A stretch of 64,000 nucleotides of DNA, taken from positions 62,001-126,000 of the forward strand of contig NZ_JAQISN010000004.1 of NCBI RefSeq assembly GCF_037450285.1, read 5' to 3'. Made by a program: the position numbers and the translations under genes. Position 1 is the stretch's first letter; every line of letters starts with the position of its first letter. Shown here one piece after another: positions 8,570 to 17,143 of the stretch. The stretch is from Erwinia sp. SLM-02. GTDB lineage: Bacteria > Pseudomonadota > Gammaproteobacteria > Enterobacterales > Enterobacteriaceae. The notes under the pieces are model-generated. The model made no database searches and was not told where the DNA came from. It was given only the letters and a program-made list of their open reading frames with translations.

Positions 8570-8658
8570 TCTGTGCGCTGGCCGTAACCAGACTGGCTGC
8601 GCCGCCGACGGCCTGGATCGCATATGTCAGGTAAAATCCCCTTCACGCTGGATTCATT

Positions 8659-9744
8659 ATGGCTTTAACCCGCCTGCTTATTAAAGATTTTCGCAATATC
8701 GAAAATGCGGATCTGACGCTGGCCCCGGGGTTTAACTTCCTTGTTGGCCCCAACGGCAGCGGCAAAACCAGCGTGCTGGAAGCGATCTATACCCTTGGCC
8801 ACGGGCGAGCGTTTCGCAGCCTGCAGGCCGGTCGGGTGATCCGCCATGACCAGGATGCTTTTGTGCTGCACGGCCGTATCGGCGGTGCTGAACGTGAGAT
8901 CTCGGTCGGTCTGACTAAAAATCGTGCCGGTGACAGCAAAGTCCGTATTGACGGTAGCGACGGCCACAAAGTCGCCGAGCTGGCGCAGATGCTGCCGATG
9001 CAGCTGATCACGCCGGAGGGTTTTACCCTGCTGAACGGCGGACCGAAATTTCGCCGTGCGTACATTGACTGGGGCTGCTTCCACAACGAGCCGGGCTTTT
9101 TTAACGCCTGGAACAATCTGCGCAGGCTGTTAAAGCAGCGCAACGCCGCGCTGCGTCAGGTGACGCGCTACCAGCAGATCCAGGCATGGGATCGCGAACT
9201 GGCACCGCTGGCCGAACAGATAAGCGCCTGGCGTGCGGCCTACAGCGAAGCGATCGCCGCCGATATTAATACGACCTGCGCGCAGTTTTTACCCGAATTT
9301 GAGCTGAGTTTCTCTTTCCAGCGCGGCTGGGATAAAGAGAGCGACTACGCGGAACTGCTTGAACGTCAGTTTGAGCGGGATCGCGCACTGACCTATACCG
9401 CCAGCGGCCCGCACAAAGCGGATTTTCGCATTCGTGCCGAAGGGACGCCGGTGGAAGATTTACTGTCTCGCGGCCAGCTAAAGCTGCTGATGTGCGCCCT
9501 GAGGCTGGCGCAGGGTGAGTTTCTCACCCGACAGAGCGGGCGTCGTTGCCTGTATCTGATAGATGATTTTGCCTCTGAGCTGGATGAAACGCGTCGACAG
9601 CTGCTGGCGTCGCGTCTGAAAGCCACTCAGGCCCAGGTTTTCGTCAGTGCCATCGGCACTGAACATGTGTTCGATATGGCTGACGAAAAGGGCAAGATGT
9701 TCCACGTGGAACAGGGTAAAATAGCGGTTCAACCTGAAGATTAA
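8659..9744 (+). CDS. recF: DNA replication and repair protein RecF
   Basis: An SMC-like ATPase of the RecFOR pathway that loads RecA at gaps in DNA. The 361 residues are within a few of the E. coli length. The Walker A motif GPNGSGKT is at 30-37, the ABC-type signature lies in LLSRGQLKLLMCALRLAQ, and Walker B is in CLYLIDDFASELD. It is the third gene of dnaA-dnaN-recF-gyrB; gyrB starts 17 nt later. The ribosome-binding site before the ATG at 8659 is weak, so after the long dnaN-recF gap its expression may be low. Confidence 0.97.
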   Translation: MALTRLLIKDFRNIENADLTLAPGFNFLVGPNGSGKTSVLEAIYTLGHGRAFRSLQAGRVIRHDQDAFVLHGRIGGAEREISVGLTKNRAGDSKVRIDGSDGHKVAELAQMLPMQLITPEGFTLLNGGPKFRRAYIDWGCFHNEPGFFNAWNNLRRLLKQRNAALRQVTRYQQIQAWDRELAPLAEQISAWRAAYSEAIAADINTTCAQFLPEFELSFSFQRGWDKESDYAELLERQFERDRALTYTASGPHKADFRIRAEGTPVEDLLSRGQLKLLMCALRLAQGEFLTRQSGRRCLYLIDDFASELDETRRQLLASRLKATQAQVFVSAIGTEHVFDMADEKGKMFHVEQGKIAVQPED

Positions 9745-9761
9745 ATGAGCGAGAAACGTTG

Positions 9762-12170
9762 ATGTCGAATTCTTATGACTCCTCAAGTATTAAGGTCCTG
9801 AAAGGACTTGATGCTGTACGCAAGCGCCCTGGTATGTATATCGGCGATACGGATGACGGTACCGGTCTGCATCACATGGTCTTCGAGGTCGTGGATAACG
9901 CCATTGACGAAGCACTCGCCGGCTACTGCTCTGATATTGTTGTTACCATTCATGCCGATAACTCTGTTTCCGTGCAGGATGATGGCCGTGGGATCCCGAC
10001 CGGTATTCACCCGGAAGAAGGGGTTTCCGCTGCCGAAGTAATCATGACCGTGCTGCACGCAGGCGGTAAATTTGATGACAACTCTTATAAAGTTTCCGGC
10101 GGTCTTCATGGCGTGGGTGTCTCGGTTGTTAACGCCCTGTCTGAAAAGCTGGAGCTGACGATCCGTCGCGAAGGCAAAGTCCACCAGCAGATTTACGTGC
10201 ACGGCGTGCCGCAGGCACCGCTGAGCGTGACCGGCGAAACCGAACTTACCGGTACCCGCGTGCGTTTCTGGCCAAGCCACCAGACCTTTACCAACGTCAT
10301 CGATTTCGAATATGAAATCCTGGCTAAACGCCTGCGCGAGCTCTCCTTCCTGAACTCCGGTGTGTCGATCAGGCTGGAAGATAAGCGTGACGATAAGAAA
10401 GATCACTACCACTATGACGGCGGCATCAAGGCGTTTGTGGAGTATCTGAACAAGAACAAAACCCCTATTCACCCAAACGTGTTCTATTTCTCTACCGAGA
10501 AAGACGGCATTGGCGTGGAAGTGGCGCTGCAGTGGAACGACGGTTTCCAGGAAAATATTTACTGCTTTACCAACAACATCCCACAGCGGGATGGCGGTAC
10601 GCACCTGGCCGGCTTCCGTGCGGCAATGACCCGTACGCTGAACGCCTACATGGACAAAGAAGGCTACAGCAAGAAGGCCAAGGTCAGCGCCACCGGTGAC
10701 GATGCGCGTGAAGGCCTGATTGCCGTCGTGTCGGTGAAAGTCCCGGATCCTAAATTCTCCTCGCAGACCAAAGACAAGCTGGTTTCCTCTGAGGTGAAAA
10801 CGGCGGTTGAGCAGCAGATGAACGAACTGCTGAGCGAGTACCTGCTGGAAAATCCGGGCGATGCGAAAATCGTGGTCGGTAAAATTATCGATGCGGCCCG
10901 TGCGCGTGAAGCCGCACGTCGCGCCCGTGAAATGACCCGTCGTAAGGGTGCACTGGACCTGGCGGGCCTGCCGGGCAAACTGGCCGACTGTCAGGAGCGC
11001 GACCCGGCGCTGTCTGAAATCTACCTGGTGGAGGGTGATTCTGCAGGCGGTTCAGCCAAGCAGGGTCGTAACCGTAAAAACCAGGCGATTCTGCCGCTGA
11101 AGGGTAAAATCCTCAACGTGGAGAAGGCGCGCTTCGACAAAATGCTCTCTTCGCAGGAAGTGGCGACGCTGATCACCGCGCTGGGCTGCGGTATTGGCCG
11201 CGACGAATATAACCCGGATAAACTGCGCTATCACAGCATCATCATCATGACCGATGCCGACGTCGATGGTTCGCATATCCGTACCCTGCTGCTGACCTTC
11301 TTCTACCGTCAGATGCCGGAAATCATCGAGCGTGGCCACGTGTATATCGCACAGCCGCCGCTGTATAAGGTGAAAAAAGGCAAGCAGGAACAGTACATCA
11401 AAGACGATGAAGCCATGGATCAGTACCAGATTGCTATCGCCCTTGATGGAGCCACGCTGCACACCAACGCCAGCGCGCCGGCGCTGGGCGGTGAGCCGCT
11501 GGAGTCGCTGGTGGCTGAATTCAACAGCACGCGTAAAATGATCAAACGTATGGAGCGCCGCTATCCGGTCGCGCTGCTGAATGCGCTGATCTACAACCCA
11601 ACGCTGAGCGATCTCTCTGCTGAAGCATCGGTGCAAAGCTGGCTGGATAACCTGGTGAGCTGGCTGAACGAGAAAGAGCAGCACGGCAGCAGCTATTCCG
11701 GCGTAGTGCGTGAAAACCGCGAACTGCATATCTTTGAGCCGGTGCTGCGCATTCGTACCCACGGTGTGGATACCGACTATCCGCTGGATACGGAATTTAT
11801 GCTGGGTGCCGAGTACCGCAAAATCTGTACGCTGGGTGAAAAACTTCGCGGCCTGATTGAAGAAGATGCCTACATTGAGCGCGGCGAGCGCCGTCAGCCG
11901 GTAGCCAGCTTCGAGCAGGCGATGGACTGGCTGGTGAAAGAGTCACGCCGTGGCCTGTCCGTACAGCGCTACAAAGGTCTGGGTGAAATGAACCCGGAAC
12001 AGCTGTGGGAAACCACCATGGATCCAGGCAGCCGCCGCATGCTGCGCGTGACGGTGAAAGATGCCATCGCGGCCGATCAGCTGTTTACCACCCTGATGGG
12101 TGATGCGGTTGAACCACGCCGTGCCTTTATCGAAGAAAACGCCCTGCGGGCGGCAAACATCGATATCTAA
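9762..12170 (+). CDS. gyrB: DNA gyrase subunit B
   Basis: The ATPase subunit of DNA gyrase, which with GyrA introduces negative supercoils. The product is 802 residues, against 804 in E. coli. The GHKL ATPase domain shows EVVDNAIDEALAG, DDGRGIP and GGLHGVGVSVVNALS. The TOPRIM domain has YLVEGDSAGGSA and MTDADVDGSHI, and the C-terminal region includes QRYKGLGEMNPEQLWETTMDP. The ATG at 9762 begins the conserved MSNSYDSSSIKVLKGL; a TTG one codon earlier is not needed. A terminator follows 10 nt after the stop. Confidence 0.98.
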   Translation: MSNSYDSSSIKVLKGLDAVRKRPGMYIGDTDDGTGLHHMVFEVVDNAIDEALAGYCSDIVVTIHADNSVSVQDDGRGIPTGIHPEEGVSAAEVIMTVLHAGGKFDDNSYKVSGGLHGVGVSVVNALSEKLELTIRREGKVHQQIYVHGVPQAPLSVTGETELTGTRVRFWPSHQTFTNVIDFEYEILAKRLRELSFLNSGVSIRLEDKRDDKKDHYHYDGGIKAFVEYLNKNKTPIHPNVFYFSTEKDGIGVEVALQWNDGFQENIYCFTNNIPQRDGGTHLAGFRAAMTRTLNAYMDKEGYSKKAKVSATGDDAREGLIAVVSVKVPDPKFSSQTKDKLVSSEVKTAVEQQMNELLSEYLLENPGDAKIVVGKIIDAARAREAARRAREMTRRKGALDLAGLPGKLADCQERDPALSEIYLVEGDSAGGSAKQGRNRKNQAILPLKGKILNVEKARFDKMLSSQEVATLITALGCGIGRDEYNPDKLRYHSIIIMTDADVDGSHIRTLLLTFFYRQMPEIIERGHVYIAQPPLYKVKKGKQEQYIKDDEAMDQYQIAIALDGATLHTNASAPALGGEPLESLVAEFNSTRKMIKRMERRYPVALLNALIYNPTLSDLSAEASVQSWLDNLVSWLNEKEQHGSSYSGVVRENRELHIFEPVLRIRTHGVDTDYPLDTEFMLGAEYRKICTLGEKLRGLIEEDAYIERGERRQPVASFEQAMDWLVKESRRGLSVQRYKGLGEMNPEQLWETTMDPGSRRMLRVTVKDAIAADQLFTTLMGDAVEPRRAFIEENALRAANIDI

Positions 12171-12180
12171 AACCGAATGC

Positions 12181-12207
12181 AGGGGCGGCTTGCTTCAGGC
12201 CGCCCCT
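12181..12207 (+). terminator. Terminator-like hairpin after gyrB
   Basis: AGGGGCGGC (12181-12189) pairs with GCCGCCCCT (12199-12207) around a 9-nt loop, starting 10 nt after the gyrB stop. The tract after it is only moderately T-rich before it enters the TGCCTC repeat. Confidence 0.7.
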
Positions 12208-12220
12208 GAATTATCCTTTC

Positions 12221-12260
12221 TGCCTCTGCCTCTGCCTCTGCCTCTGCCTCTGCCTCTGCC
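12221..12260. repeat. Hexanucleotide microsatellite (TGCCTC)6.7
   Basis: Six perfect copies of TGCCTC plus TGCC run without interruption through 40 nt. The tract lies between the gyrB hairpin and the presumed yidA promoter, in no gene. Perfect hexamer repeats of this kind are prone to slipped-strand copy-number change. Here the unit could only change spacing, not a reading frame. Confidence 0.95.
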
Positions 12261-12342
12261 TGAAAACTAACTGTGCAACCTGCTGGAGATCGCCCGCTGA
12301 ATCGCGCTAGCATGGAACAAAACAGAAGCTAAGGAGTGTGGC

Positions 12343-13152
12343 ATGGCGATTAAATTAATAGCGATTGATATCGATGGGACGCTGCTTAACCCGCAGCATG
12401 AAGTGACGCCGCGCGTAAAGGCGGCGATTGAAGCGGCACGCGATAAAGGCGTGGCGGTGGTGCTGGCAACCGGACGGCCGTTCCTCGGCGTGCAGCGCTA
12501 CCTGCGCGAGCTGGGCCTGGAGAAAGAAGGCCAGTACTGCATCACCAACAATGGCGCACTGGTGCAAAAAGCGAATGATGCCAGCTGCGTGGCCGAAGTG
12601 CCGGTGACCTTCGACGACTACCTCTACTATGAGCAGATGTCCCGCGAGCTGGGCGTCAACTTCCAGGCGCTGACCCAGAGCCACCTCTACACCGCCAACA
12701 AAGATATCAGCCGCTATACCGTCCACGAAGCGGGCCTGACCGGAATGCCGTTGCGCTACCGCACCGTTGAGGAAATGGATCCAACGCTTATCTTCCCCAA
12801 AATTATGATGATCGATGACCCGGAGCGGCTGGACGCGGCGATTGCCCGTATTCCTGCTGAAGCTTACGAGCGTAATACCATCATGAAAAGCGCGCCGTTC
12901 TTCCTGGAAATCCTCAATAAAGAGGTGAACAAAGGCGCCGGCGTTAAGCTTCTTGCGGAACGTCTTGGCCTGCAGCGCGACGAGCTGATGGCACTGGGTG
13001 ACCAGGAAAATGACCTGGCGATGCTGGAGTTCGTTGGTACGGGCGTGGCGATGGGCAATGCGATTCCGGTGGTGAAAGAAATCGCCCAGTTCGTCACGAC
13101 ATCTAATCGTGAAGATGGTGTGGCCGTGGCTATTGAGAAATTTGTTCTGTAA
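12343..13152 (+). CDS. yidA: Sugar-phosphatase YidA (HAD family)
   Basis: A cytoplasmic HAD-superfamily (Cof type IIB) phosphatase that in E. coli acts on sugar phosphates such as erythrose 4-phosphate. The 269 residues match YidA. Motif I is AIDIDGTLL, with Asp9 as nucleophile and Asp11 as acid/base. Motif II falls in VVLATGRP. Motifs III and IV are the conserved Lys region NKEVNKGAGVKLLAERLG and GDQENDLAML. AAGGAG precedes the ATG at good distance. yidR starts 12 nt after the stop, so the two are probably cotranscribed. Confidence 0.95.
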   Translation: MAIKLIAIDIDGTLLNPQHEVTPRVKAAIEAARDKGVAVVLATGRPFLGVQRYLRELGLEKEGQYCITNNGALVQKANDASCVAEVPVTFDDYLYYEQMSRELGVNFQALTQSHLYTANKDISRYTVHEAGLTGMPLRYRTVEEMDPTLIFPKIMMIDDPERLDAAIARIPAEAYERNTIMKSAPFFLEILNKEVNKGAGVKLLAERLGLQRDELMALGDQENDLAMLEFVGTGVAMGNAIPVVKEIAQFVTTSNREDGVAVAIEKFVL

Positions 13153-13164
13153 AAGGACTGCCCG

Positions 13165-14430
13165 ATGAGTGAACAACAGATCACCTTCGCCCCCCGGCAT
13201 CATCAGCTGACCAATATTAACGTCTGGACCGCCGACAGCCAGTGGCTGGTCTATGACGTGCGCCCCTCCGGGGCGTCTTTTACCGGTCTGACTATTGAGC
13301 GGGTCAACGTCAGCAGCGGCGCGGTGGAGGTGCTGTATCAGGCGCGTGACGGTGCCCACGTTGGCGTCGTGACCGCCAGCCCGGATCTTCCGCCGCGCTA
13401 TGTGTGCATTCACGGCCCGGAGCATCCTGACAGCCTGTGGAAATACGATTTTCATCACCGGCGGGGGGTGATTATCCAGCACGGCGTGGCTGAGAATCTG
13501 GACGCCTGCGATATTACGCCACCCTTCACGCCCGGCGCGCTGCGCGGCGGTTCCCACGTCCACGTCTTCAGCCCGGACGGCAGCCGCTTAAGCTTTACCT
13601 ATAACGATCATGTTGTGCATGAGTGGGATAAAACCCAGGATTTACGCAATGTTGGCGTTGCCGTGCCGCTGCACGCGGTCTGCCCGCCCAAAAATCACCC
13701 GCGTGAATACGACGGCAGCCATTTCTGTGTGCTCGTCAGCCAGACGACGGCAGCGCCGCGGCCGGGCAGCGATGAAATTAATCGTGCCTATGAAGAGGGC
13801 TGGATTGGCACCCGGGGTTACCTGCGAGGGGCGCAGCGTCAGCGCTGGGCGCTGGCCTTTATAGGCGATACGCTGGCGGTAAACGGTGAGAAGGTGGCCG
13901 AAGTCTTCGTGGTCGATCTGCCGGAAAATAATGCCGATTTTGCCGTGGCGGGACCGCAGCCGCTGGAAGGCACCGCGACGCGGCTGCCTGCGCCGCCGCG
14001 CGGCGTGCAGCAGCGGCGCTTAACCTTTACCCACCAGCGGCGCTATCCGGGTCTGAGCAGCACGCCGCGACACTGGCTGCGAAGCGCCCCGGACGGCAGT
14101 GCTATTGCCTTCCTGATGAAGGATGAAAGCGGAGTGGTCCAGCTGTGGACGATTTCCCCACTGGGTGGTGAGCCGCGACAGGTAACGCGGGCGGAGAGCG
14201 ATATTCAGTCGGCCTTCAGCTGGCACCCTGACGGCACCAGCCTGGCATTTATCTGCGATAACAGCGTGACTCTCTGTACGCTGGCAACGGGAAAACTGCG
14301 CCGCATTACCCCACGCAGTGAAACCGCACCCTCAGCGGATGCGGTGGTCTTTTCCCCCGACGGGCAGCACGTTGCTTACCTGCGCAGCCGCGACGGGTAT
14401 CAGCAAATTTTTATCGCATCGGTGAGTTAG
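13165..14430 (+). CDS. yidR: YidR family beta-propeller protein
   Basis: A 421-residue protein matching E. coli YidR (DUF3748), of unknown function. TolB/WD40-like blade motifs recur: FSPDGSRLSFTYNDH (about 132-146), APDGSAIAFLMKDESGVVQLW, WHPDGTSLAFICDN and FSPDGQHVAYLRSRDGYQQIF near the C-terminus. No signal peptide is visible, so a cytoplasmic location is likely. AAGGA lies before the ATG, 12 nt after yidA. The 3' end overlaps the converging yidQ by 20 nt. Identity is good; the molecular role is not known for the family. Confidence 0.85.
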   Translation: MSEQQITFAPRHHQLTNINVWTADSQWLVYDVRPSGASFTGLTIERVNVSSGAVEVLYQARDGAHVGVVTASPDLPPRYVCIHGPEHPDSLWKYDFHHRRGVIIQHGVAENLDACDITPPFTPGALRGGSHVHVFSPDGSRLSFTYNDHVVHEWDKTQDLRNVGVAVPLHAVCPPKNHPREYDGSHFCVLVSQTTAAPRPGSDEINRAYEEGWIGTRGYLRGAQRQRWALAFIGDTLAVNGEKVAEVFVVDLPENNADFAVAGPQPLEGTATRLPAPPRGVQQRRLTFTHQRRYPGLSSTPRHWLRSAPDGSAIAFLMKDESGVVQLWTISPLGGEPRQVTRAESDIQSAFSWHPDGTSLAFICDNSVTLCTLATGKLRRITPRSETAPSADAVVFSPDGQHVAYLRSRDGYQQIFIASVS

Positions 14431-14773
14431 AGGCCATCGGGGCCGCCTGCGACAGTCCTTCGGCGGTCCTGTTTTGCTGTTCGCTACGGCGCACGCGCTC
14501 GCGAGGCGAGTCCGTATCATCGGTGCGATAGTAATCCCACGGCAGCAGCAGCGTATCCATCACCGCGGAGAACGGTAAATCAATCGCCGCCAGCGGTTTC
14601 ATCGCCCAGCTGCTGTTTTCATCGGTCAGCACGCTGGCGCTGGCGCGGGTGCCGGGGTAATAGCCCTGACTGGGGCCGGTATGTGTCATGACGCTTGAGC
14701 AGCCGCTGGTTGCGCCAAGTGAGGCGCAGGTAAGCAATCCTGCAGCGGTATACTTCTTTAATGCCTTCATCAT
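14411..14773 (-). CDS. yidQ: YidQ/YceK family lipoprotein
   Basis: A 120-residue protein matching E. coli YidQ (DUF1375). The N-terminus (LKKYTAAGLLTCASLGATSGC) is a lipoprotein-type signal with the candidate lipidated Cys in SGCSS; the -3 residue is Thr, so the lipobox is not ideal. The family core is clear: SSVMTHTG, YYPGTRAS, then DLPFSAVMDTLLLPWDYYR. The Gln/Arg-rich tail is variable. Function is unknown. It is divergent from ibpA and its end overlaps yidR. A second ATG one codon downstream could be the true start. Confidence 0.85.
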   Translation of the reverse strand: MMKALKKYTAAGLLTCASLGATSGCSSVMTHTGPSQGYYPGTRASASVLTDENSSWAMKPLAAIDLPFSAVMDTLLLPWDYYRTDDTDSPRERVRRSEQQNRTAEGLSQAAPMASNSPMR

Positions 14774-14926
14774 TTACTATCCCTTCAGTCGTTGCAGCCT
14801 GCTGAGATCTGTCGTCAACGCGGGGGGATCCCGGTCCACTCTGCGGTGGCTGGCACAAAGGCCGACGAACTCATCCCTGAGTGTATGACATTCAGTGCGA
14901 TCGGGTTAAAAAAATCGCAACTTCCC

Positions 14927-14954
14927 CTTGAAAGCGTCACCGATGTCACCATTT
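14927..14954 (+). promoter_or_regulatory. Sigma-32 heat-shock promoter of ibpA
   Basis: CTTGAAA (14927-14933), a 13-nt spacer and CACCATTT (14947-14954) match the RpoH consensus (CTTGAAA, 13-15 nt, CCCCATNT) with one mismatch in the -10. It lies about 120 nt upstream of ibpA, a classic sigma-32 gene, and leaves room for a leader of about 110 nt. Confidence 0.85.
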
Positions 14955-15045
14955 TACTACTACGGTCAGTGAGGTACCTGCGCCGACAGGGCAGCACCTA
15001 CTGAGCCAGCGACTCGTCCATTGTGGAGAGCCGAAACCTTAATAA

Positions 15046-15063
15046 CTCGCTGAAATTCAGGAG
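15046..15063 (+). promoter_or_regulatory. ROSE-type RNA thermometer hairpin hiding the ibpA SD
   Basis: In the mRNA, CUCGCUGA pairs with UCAGGAG around a 3-nt loop with one bulged G (15049). It contains the ROSE signature UYGCU (UCGCU, 15047-15051) opposite the AGGA of the Shine-Dalgarno. The SD lies 7 nt before the ATG at 15071. ROSE elements in ibpA leaders melt on heat shock and release the SD; the structure here is read directly from the bases. Confidence 0.85.
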
Positions 15064-15070
15064 CTTAATC

Positions 15071-15490
15071 ATGCGTAATTTTGACCTTGCCCCGCTGTAT
15101 CGTTCATCCATTGGCTTCGACCGTCTGATCAACCTGCTGGAATCTAATCAGGGACAGGGAAACAATGGCGGCTACCCTCCCTACAACGTGGAGCTGGTGG
15201 CGGAAAACCACTATCGTATTACGATTGCCGTGGCCGGTTTTGCGGAAAGCGAGCTGGAAATCACCTCACACGACAATTTGCTGACCGTTCGCGGTTCGCA
15301 CCCTGAAGAGCAGGAACAGCGCACCTATCTGTATCAGGGCATCGCGGAACGTAACTTTGAGCGTAAATTCCAGCTGGCGGAGCACGTCCACGTGCGGGAT
15401 GCTCGCCTTGAAAATGGTCTGTTGTACATCGACCTGGAACGCGTGGTGCCGGAAGCCAATAAGCCACGCCGCATTGAAATCCTGAAATAA
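15071..15490 (+). CDS. ibpA: Small heat-shock protein IbpA
   Basis: An ATP-independent holdase that coats aggregating proteins and hands them to DnaK/ClpB. The 139 residues begin MRNFDLAPLYRSSIGFDRL, as in IbpA rather than IbpB. The alpha-crystallin domain spans about 38-128 (YNVELVAENHYRITIAVAGF to LLYIDLERVVPE), and the C-terminal anchoring motif is IEIL. No ibpB follows: a terminator lies 9 nt after the stop, then avtA. His67 and Asp110 replace Gln66 and Gly109 of E. coli IbpA; these are the changes reported for Erwiniaceae that rely on one small heat-shock protein. Control is double, through the sigma-32 promoter and the ROSE hairpin. Confidence 0.97.
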   Translation: MRNFDLAPLYRSSIGFDRLINLLESNQGQGNNGGYPPYNVELVAENHYRITIAVAGFAESELEITSHDNLLTVRGSHPEEQEQRTYLYQGIAERNFERKFQLAEHVHVRDARLENGLLYIDLERVVPEANKPRRIEILK

Positions 15491-15498
15491 TTCTTCTG

Positions 15499-15524
15499 CA
15501 GGGGCCGCCGTTAAGCGGCCCCTG
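15499..15524. terminator. Terminator between ibpA and avtA
   Basis: CAGGGGCCGC (15499-15508) and GCGGCCCCTG (15515-15524) form a 10-bp stem with loop CGTTAA, followed by TTGTTT on the plus strand. It ends ibpA and may also serve the converging avtA. Confidence 0.8.
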
Positions 15525-15528
15525 TTGT

Positions 15529-16779
15529 TTAGCCTTCGCTTCGCGCCCGCTCTATCTCTTCTGCCAGAATCGCCACGCCCCGCTCAATCACTTCGCTATC
15601 CGGAACATAGTTCATGCGCATGCACTGATGCGTATGCGGCCACTCTGCCTCCAGCCCCGGGAAGAAGAAATGCCCCGGCACCATCAGCACGCCGCGCTGC
15701 TTCAGCCGCTGGTAAAGGATTTCAGTGGAAATCGGCAGATCTTTAAACCACAGCCAGAGGAAAATCGCCCCCTCAGGTTTATGGATCAGGCAGCGATCTT
15801 CCGGCAGATAGCGGCGTATCACCGCAATCGTCTGCTTAACGCGCTCCTGATAGAACGGTTTAATCACCTCTTCCGACAGCCGCAGCAGGTCGCCACGCTG
15901 AATCATCTCATGCGCGATGGCCGGGCCAATACTGCCGGGGGCGAGGCTGATAATACCGTTCATGTTGCTGATGGCCGAAATCACCTTCTCATCGGCGATG
16001 ATGATGCCGCAGCGTGAGCCGGGCAGGCCCAGCTTGGACAGGCTCATGCACAGAATAATGTTCGGATTCCACAGCGGGCGCGCCTCGCTGAAAATAATGC
16101 CCGGGAAGGGAACGCCGTAAGCATTATCAATCAGTAGCGGAATATCATGCTGCTGCGCCAGCGCGTCCAGCTTCAGCAGTTCGTCATCGGTGATCACGTT
16201 GCCGGTAGGGTTGGTCGGGCGGGAAACGCAGATCAGGCCGGTATCTTCGCCAATGTGCAGATGCTCAAAGTCCACGTGATACTTGAACTGGCCTTCCGGC
16301 AGCATTTCGATATTCGGTCGGGTAGAAACAAACAGATCTTCATCCAGCCCGGCATCGGCATAGCCAAGATATTCTGGAGCCAGCGGGAAAAGTACGCGCT
16401 TTTTCTGGCCGTCAGCACGATGCCCGGCATACAGGTTAAACAGGTAGAAAAAGGCACTCTGGCTGCCGTTGGTCAGGGCAATATTTTTCGGCGAAATCTG
16501 CCAGCCCTGCTCTTTACTCAGCAGCTCCGCCAGAGAGTTCAGCAGGGTGCTTTTGCCCTGCGGGCCGTCGTAGTTGCACAGCGCATCCGTCAGCTTGCCT
16601 TCGTCGTGCATCTGCTGCAAAAGCTGATGGAAATAGTCATTCATGGCGGGGATCTGGGCAGGATTACCGCCGCCTAACATCACCGTACCCGGCGTGCGTA
16701 AGCCTTCACCCATATCTTCCATCAGGCGCGTAATGCCCGAATGGCGCGTAAATTTGTCACCGAAAGCCGAGAAGCTCAT
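15529..16779 (-). CDS. avtA: Valine--pyruvate aminotransferase AvtA
   Basis: A PLP-dependent class I/II aminotransferase (transaminase C) that makes valine from 2-ketoisovalerate with alanine as donor. The 416 residues align closely with E. coli AvtA, starting MSFSAFGDKFTRHSGITRLMED. PLP-binding features are present: SRPTNPTGNV with the conserved Asn, IDNAYGVPFPG with the Asp-x-x-Tyr, and the Schiff-base Lys in MSLSKLGLPGSRCG. It is monocistronic, with no recognised attenuator upstream. The gene converges with ibpA. Confidence 0.96.
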   Translation of the reverse strand: MSFSAFGDKFTRHSGITRLMEDMGEGLRTPGTVMLGGGNPAQIPAMNDYFHQLLQQMHDEGKLTDALCNYDGPQGKSTLLNSLAELLSKEQGWQISPKNIALTNGSQSAFFYLFNLYAGHRADGQKKRVLFPLAPEYLGYADAGLDEDLFVSTRPNIEMLPEGQFKYHVDFEHLHIGEDTGLICVSRPTNPTGNVITDDELLKLDALAQQHDIPLLIDNAYGVPFPGIIFSEARPLWNPNIILCMSLSKLGLPGSRCGIIIADEKVISAISNMNGIISLAPGSIGPAIAHEMIQRGDLLRLSEEVIKPFYQERVKQTIAVIRRYLPEDRCLIHKPEGAIFLWLWFKDLPISTEILYQRLKQRGVLMVPGHFFFPGLEAEWPHTHQCMRMNYVPDSEVIERGVAILAEEIERARSEG

Positions 16780-17143
16780 ACCCTGTTAATCACTTGTTAT
16801 TCACTGAGGGTGTCCACCTTAACGCTGGCACCGGTGCGATGCAATCTTCGAGCGGCAGGGATCGCACGCGGTCGGGGCAGCCCGGCGGGCGATAACAATT
16901 TATCACTGGCCCTGAAGAAAATGGCTGAATCGTTAAGTCTGAAACGATGAGTTGTTAGCCCGGAGTCGCATAAAAAATGAAATAAACGATCGAGTAATGC
17001 ATTTTTTAGTGAGTAATAGCACGTTTATTCGACTAAAAATGGCCAAAAGTCCATCCGGTGATGACTGTCACATTTTTATTCCGTGCTGATTTGTAGTCTT
17101 GGTGACGTTAAAGCTAAATCAATTCAGCAAAAGGGATAGTGTG
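16780..17143. other. Divergent intergenic region, avtA / epimerase-like gene
   Basis: About 360 nt carrying the promoters of two divergent genes. The left half is GC-rich; the right half (16980-17100) is AT-rich, with several TTTATT and TTTTTAGTGA stretches. No gene, tRNA or convincing operator was found. Confidence 0.5.

Noticed and set aside
8461..8646. A 61-codon minus-strand frame across the dnaN-recF spacer
   Set aside because: It overlaps the end of dnaN, has no SD and reads through the palindrome; the spacer is better explained as a non-coding element.
15491..15528. A second small heat-shock gene ibpB after ibpA
   Set aside because: Only 38 nt separate ibpA from avtA and they contain a terminator.
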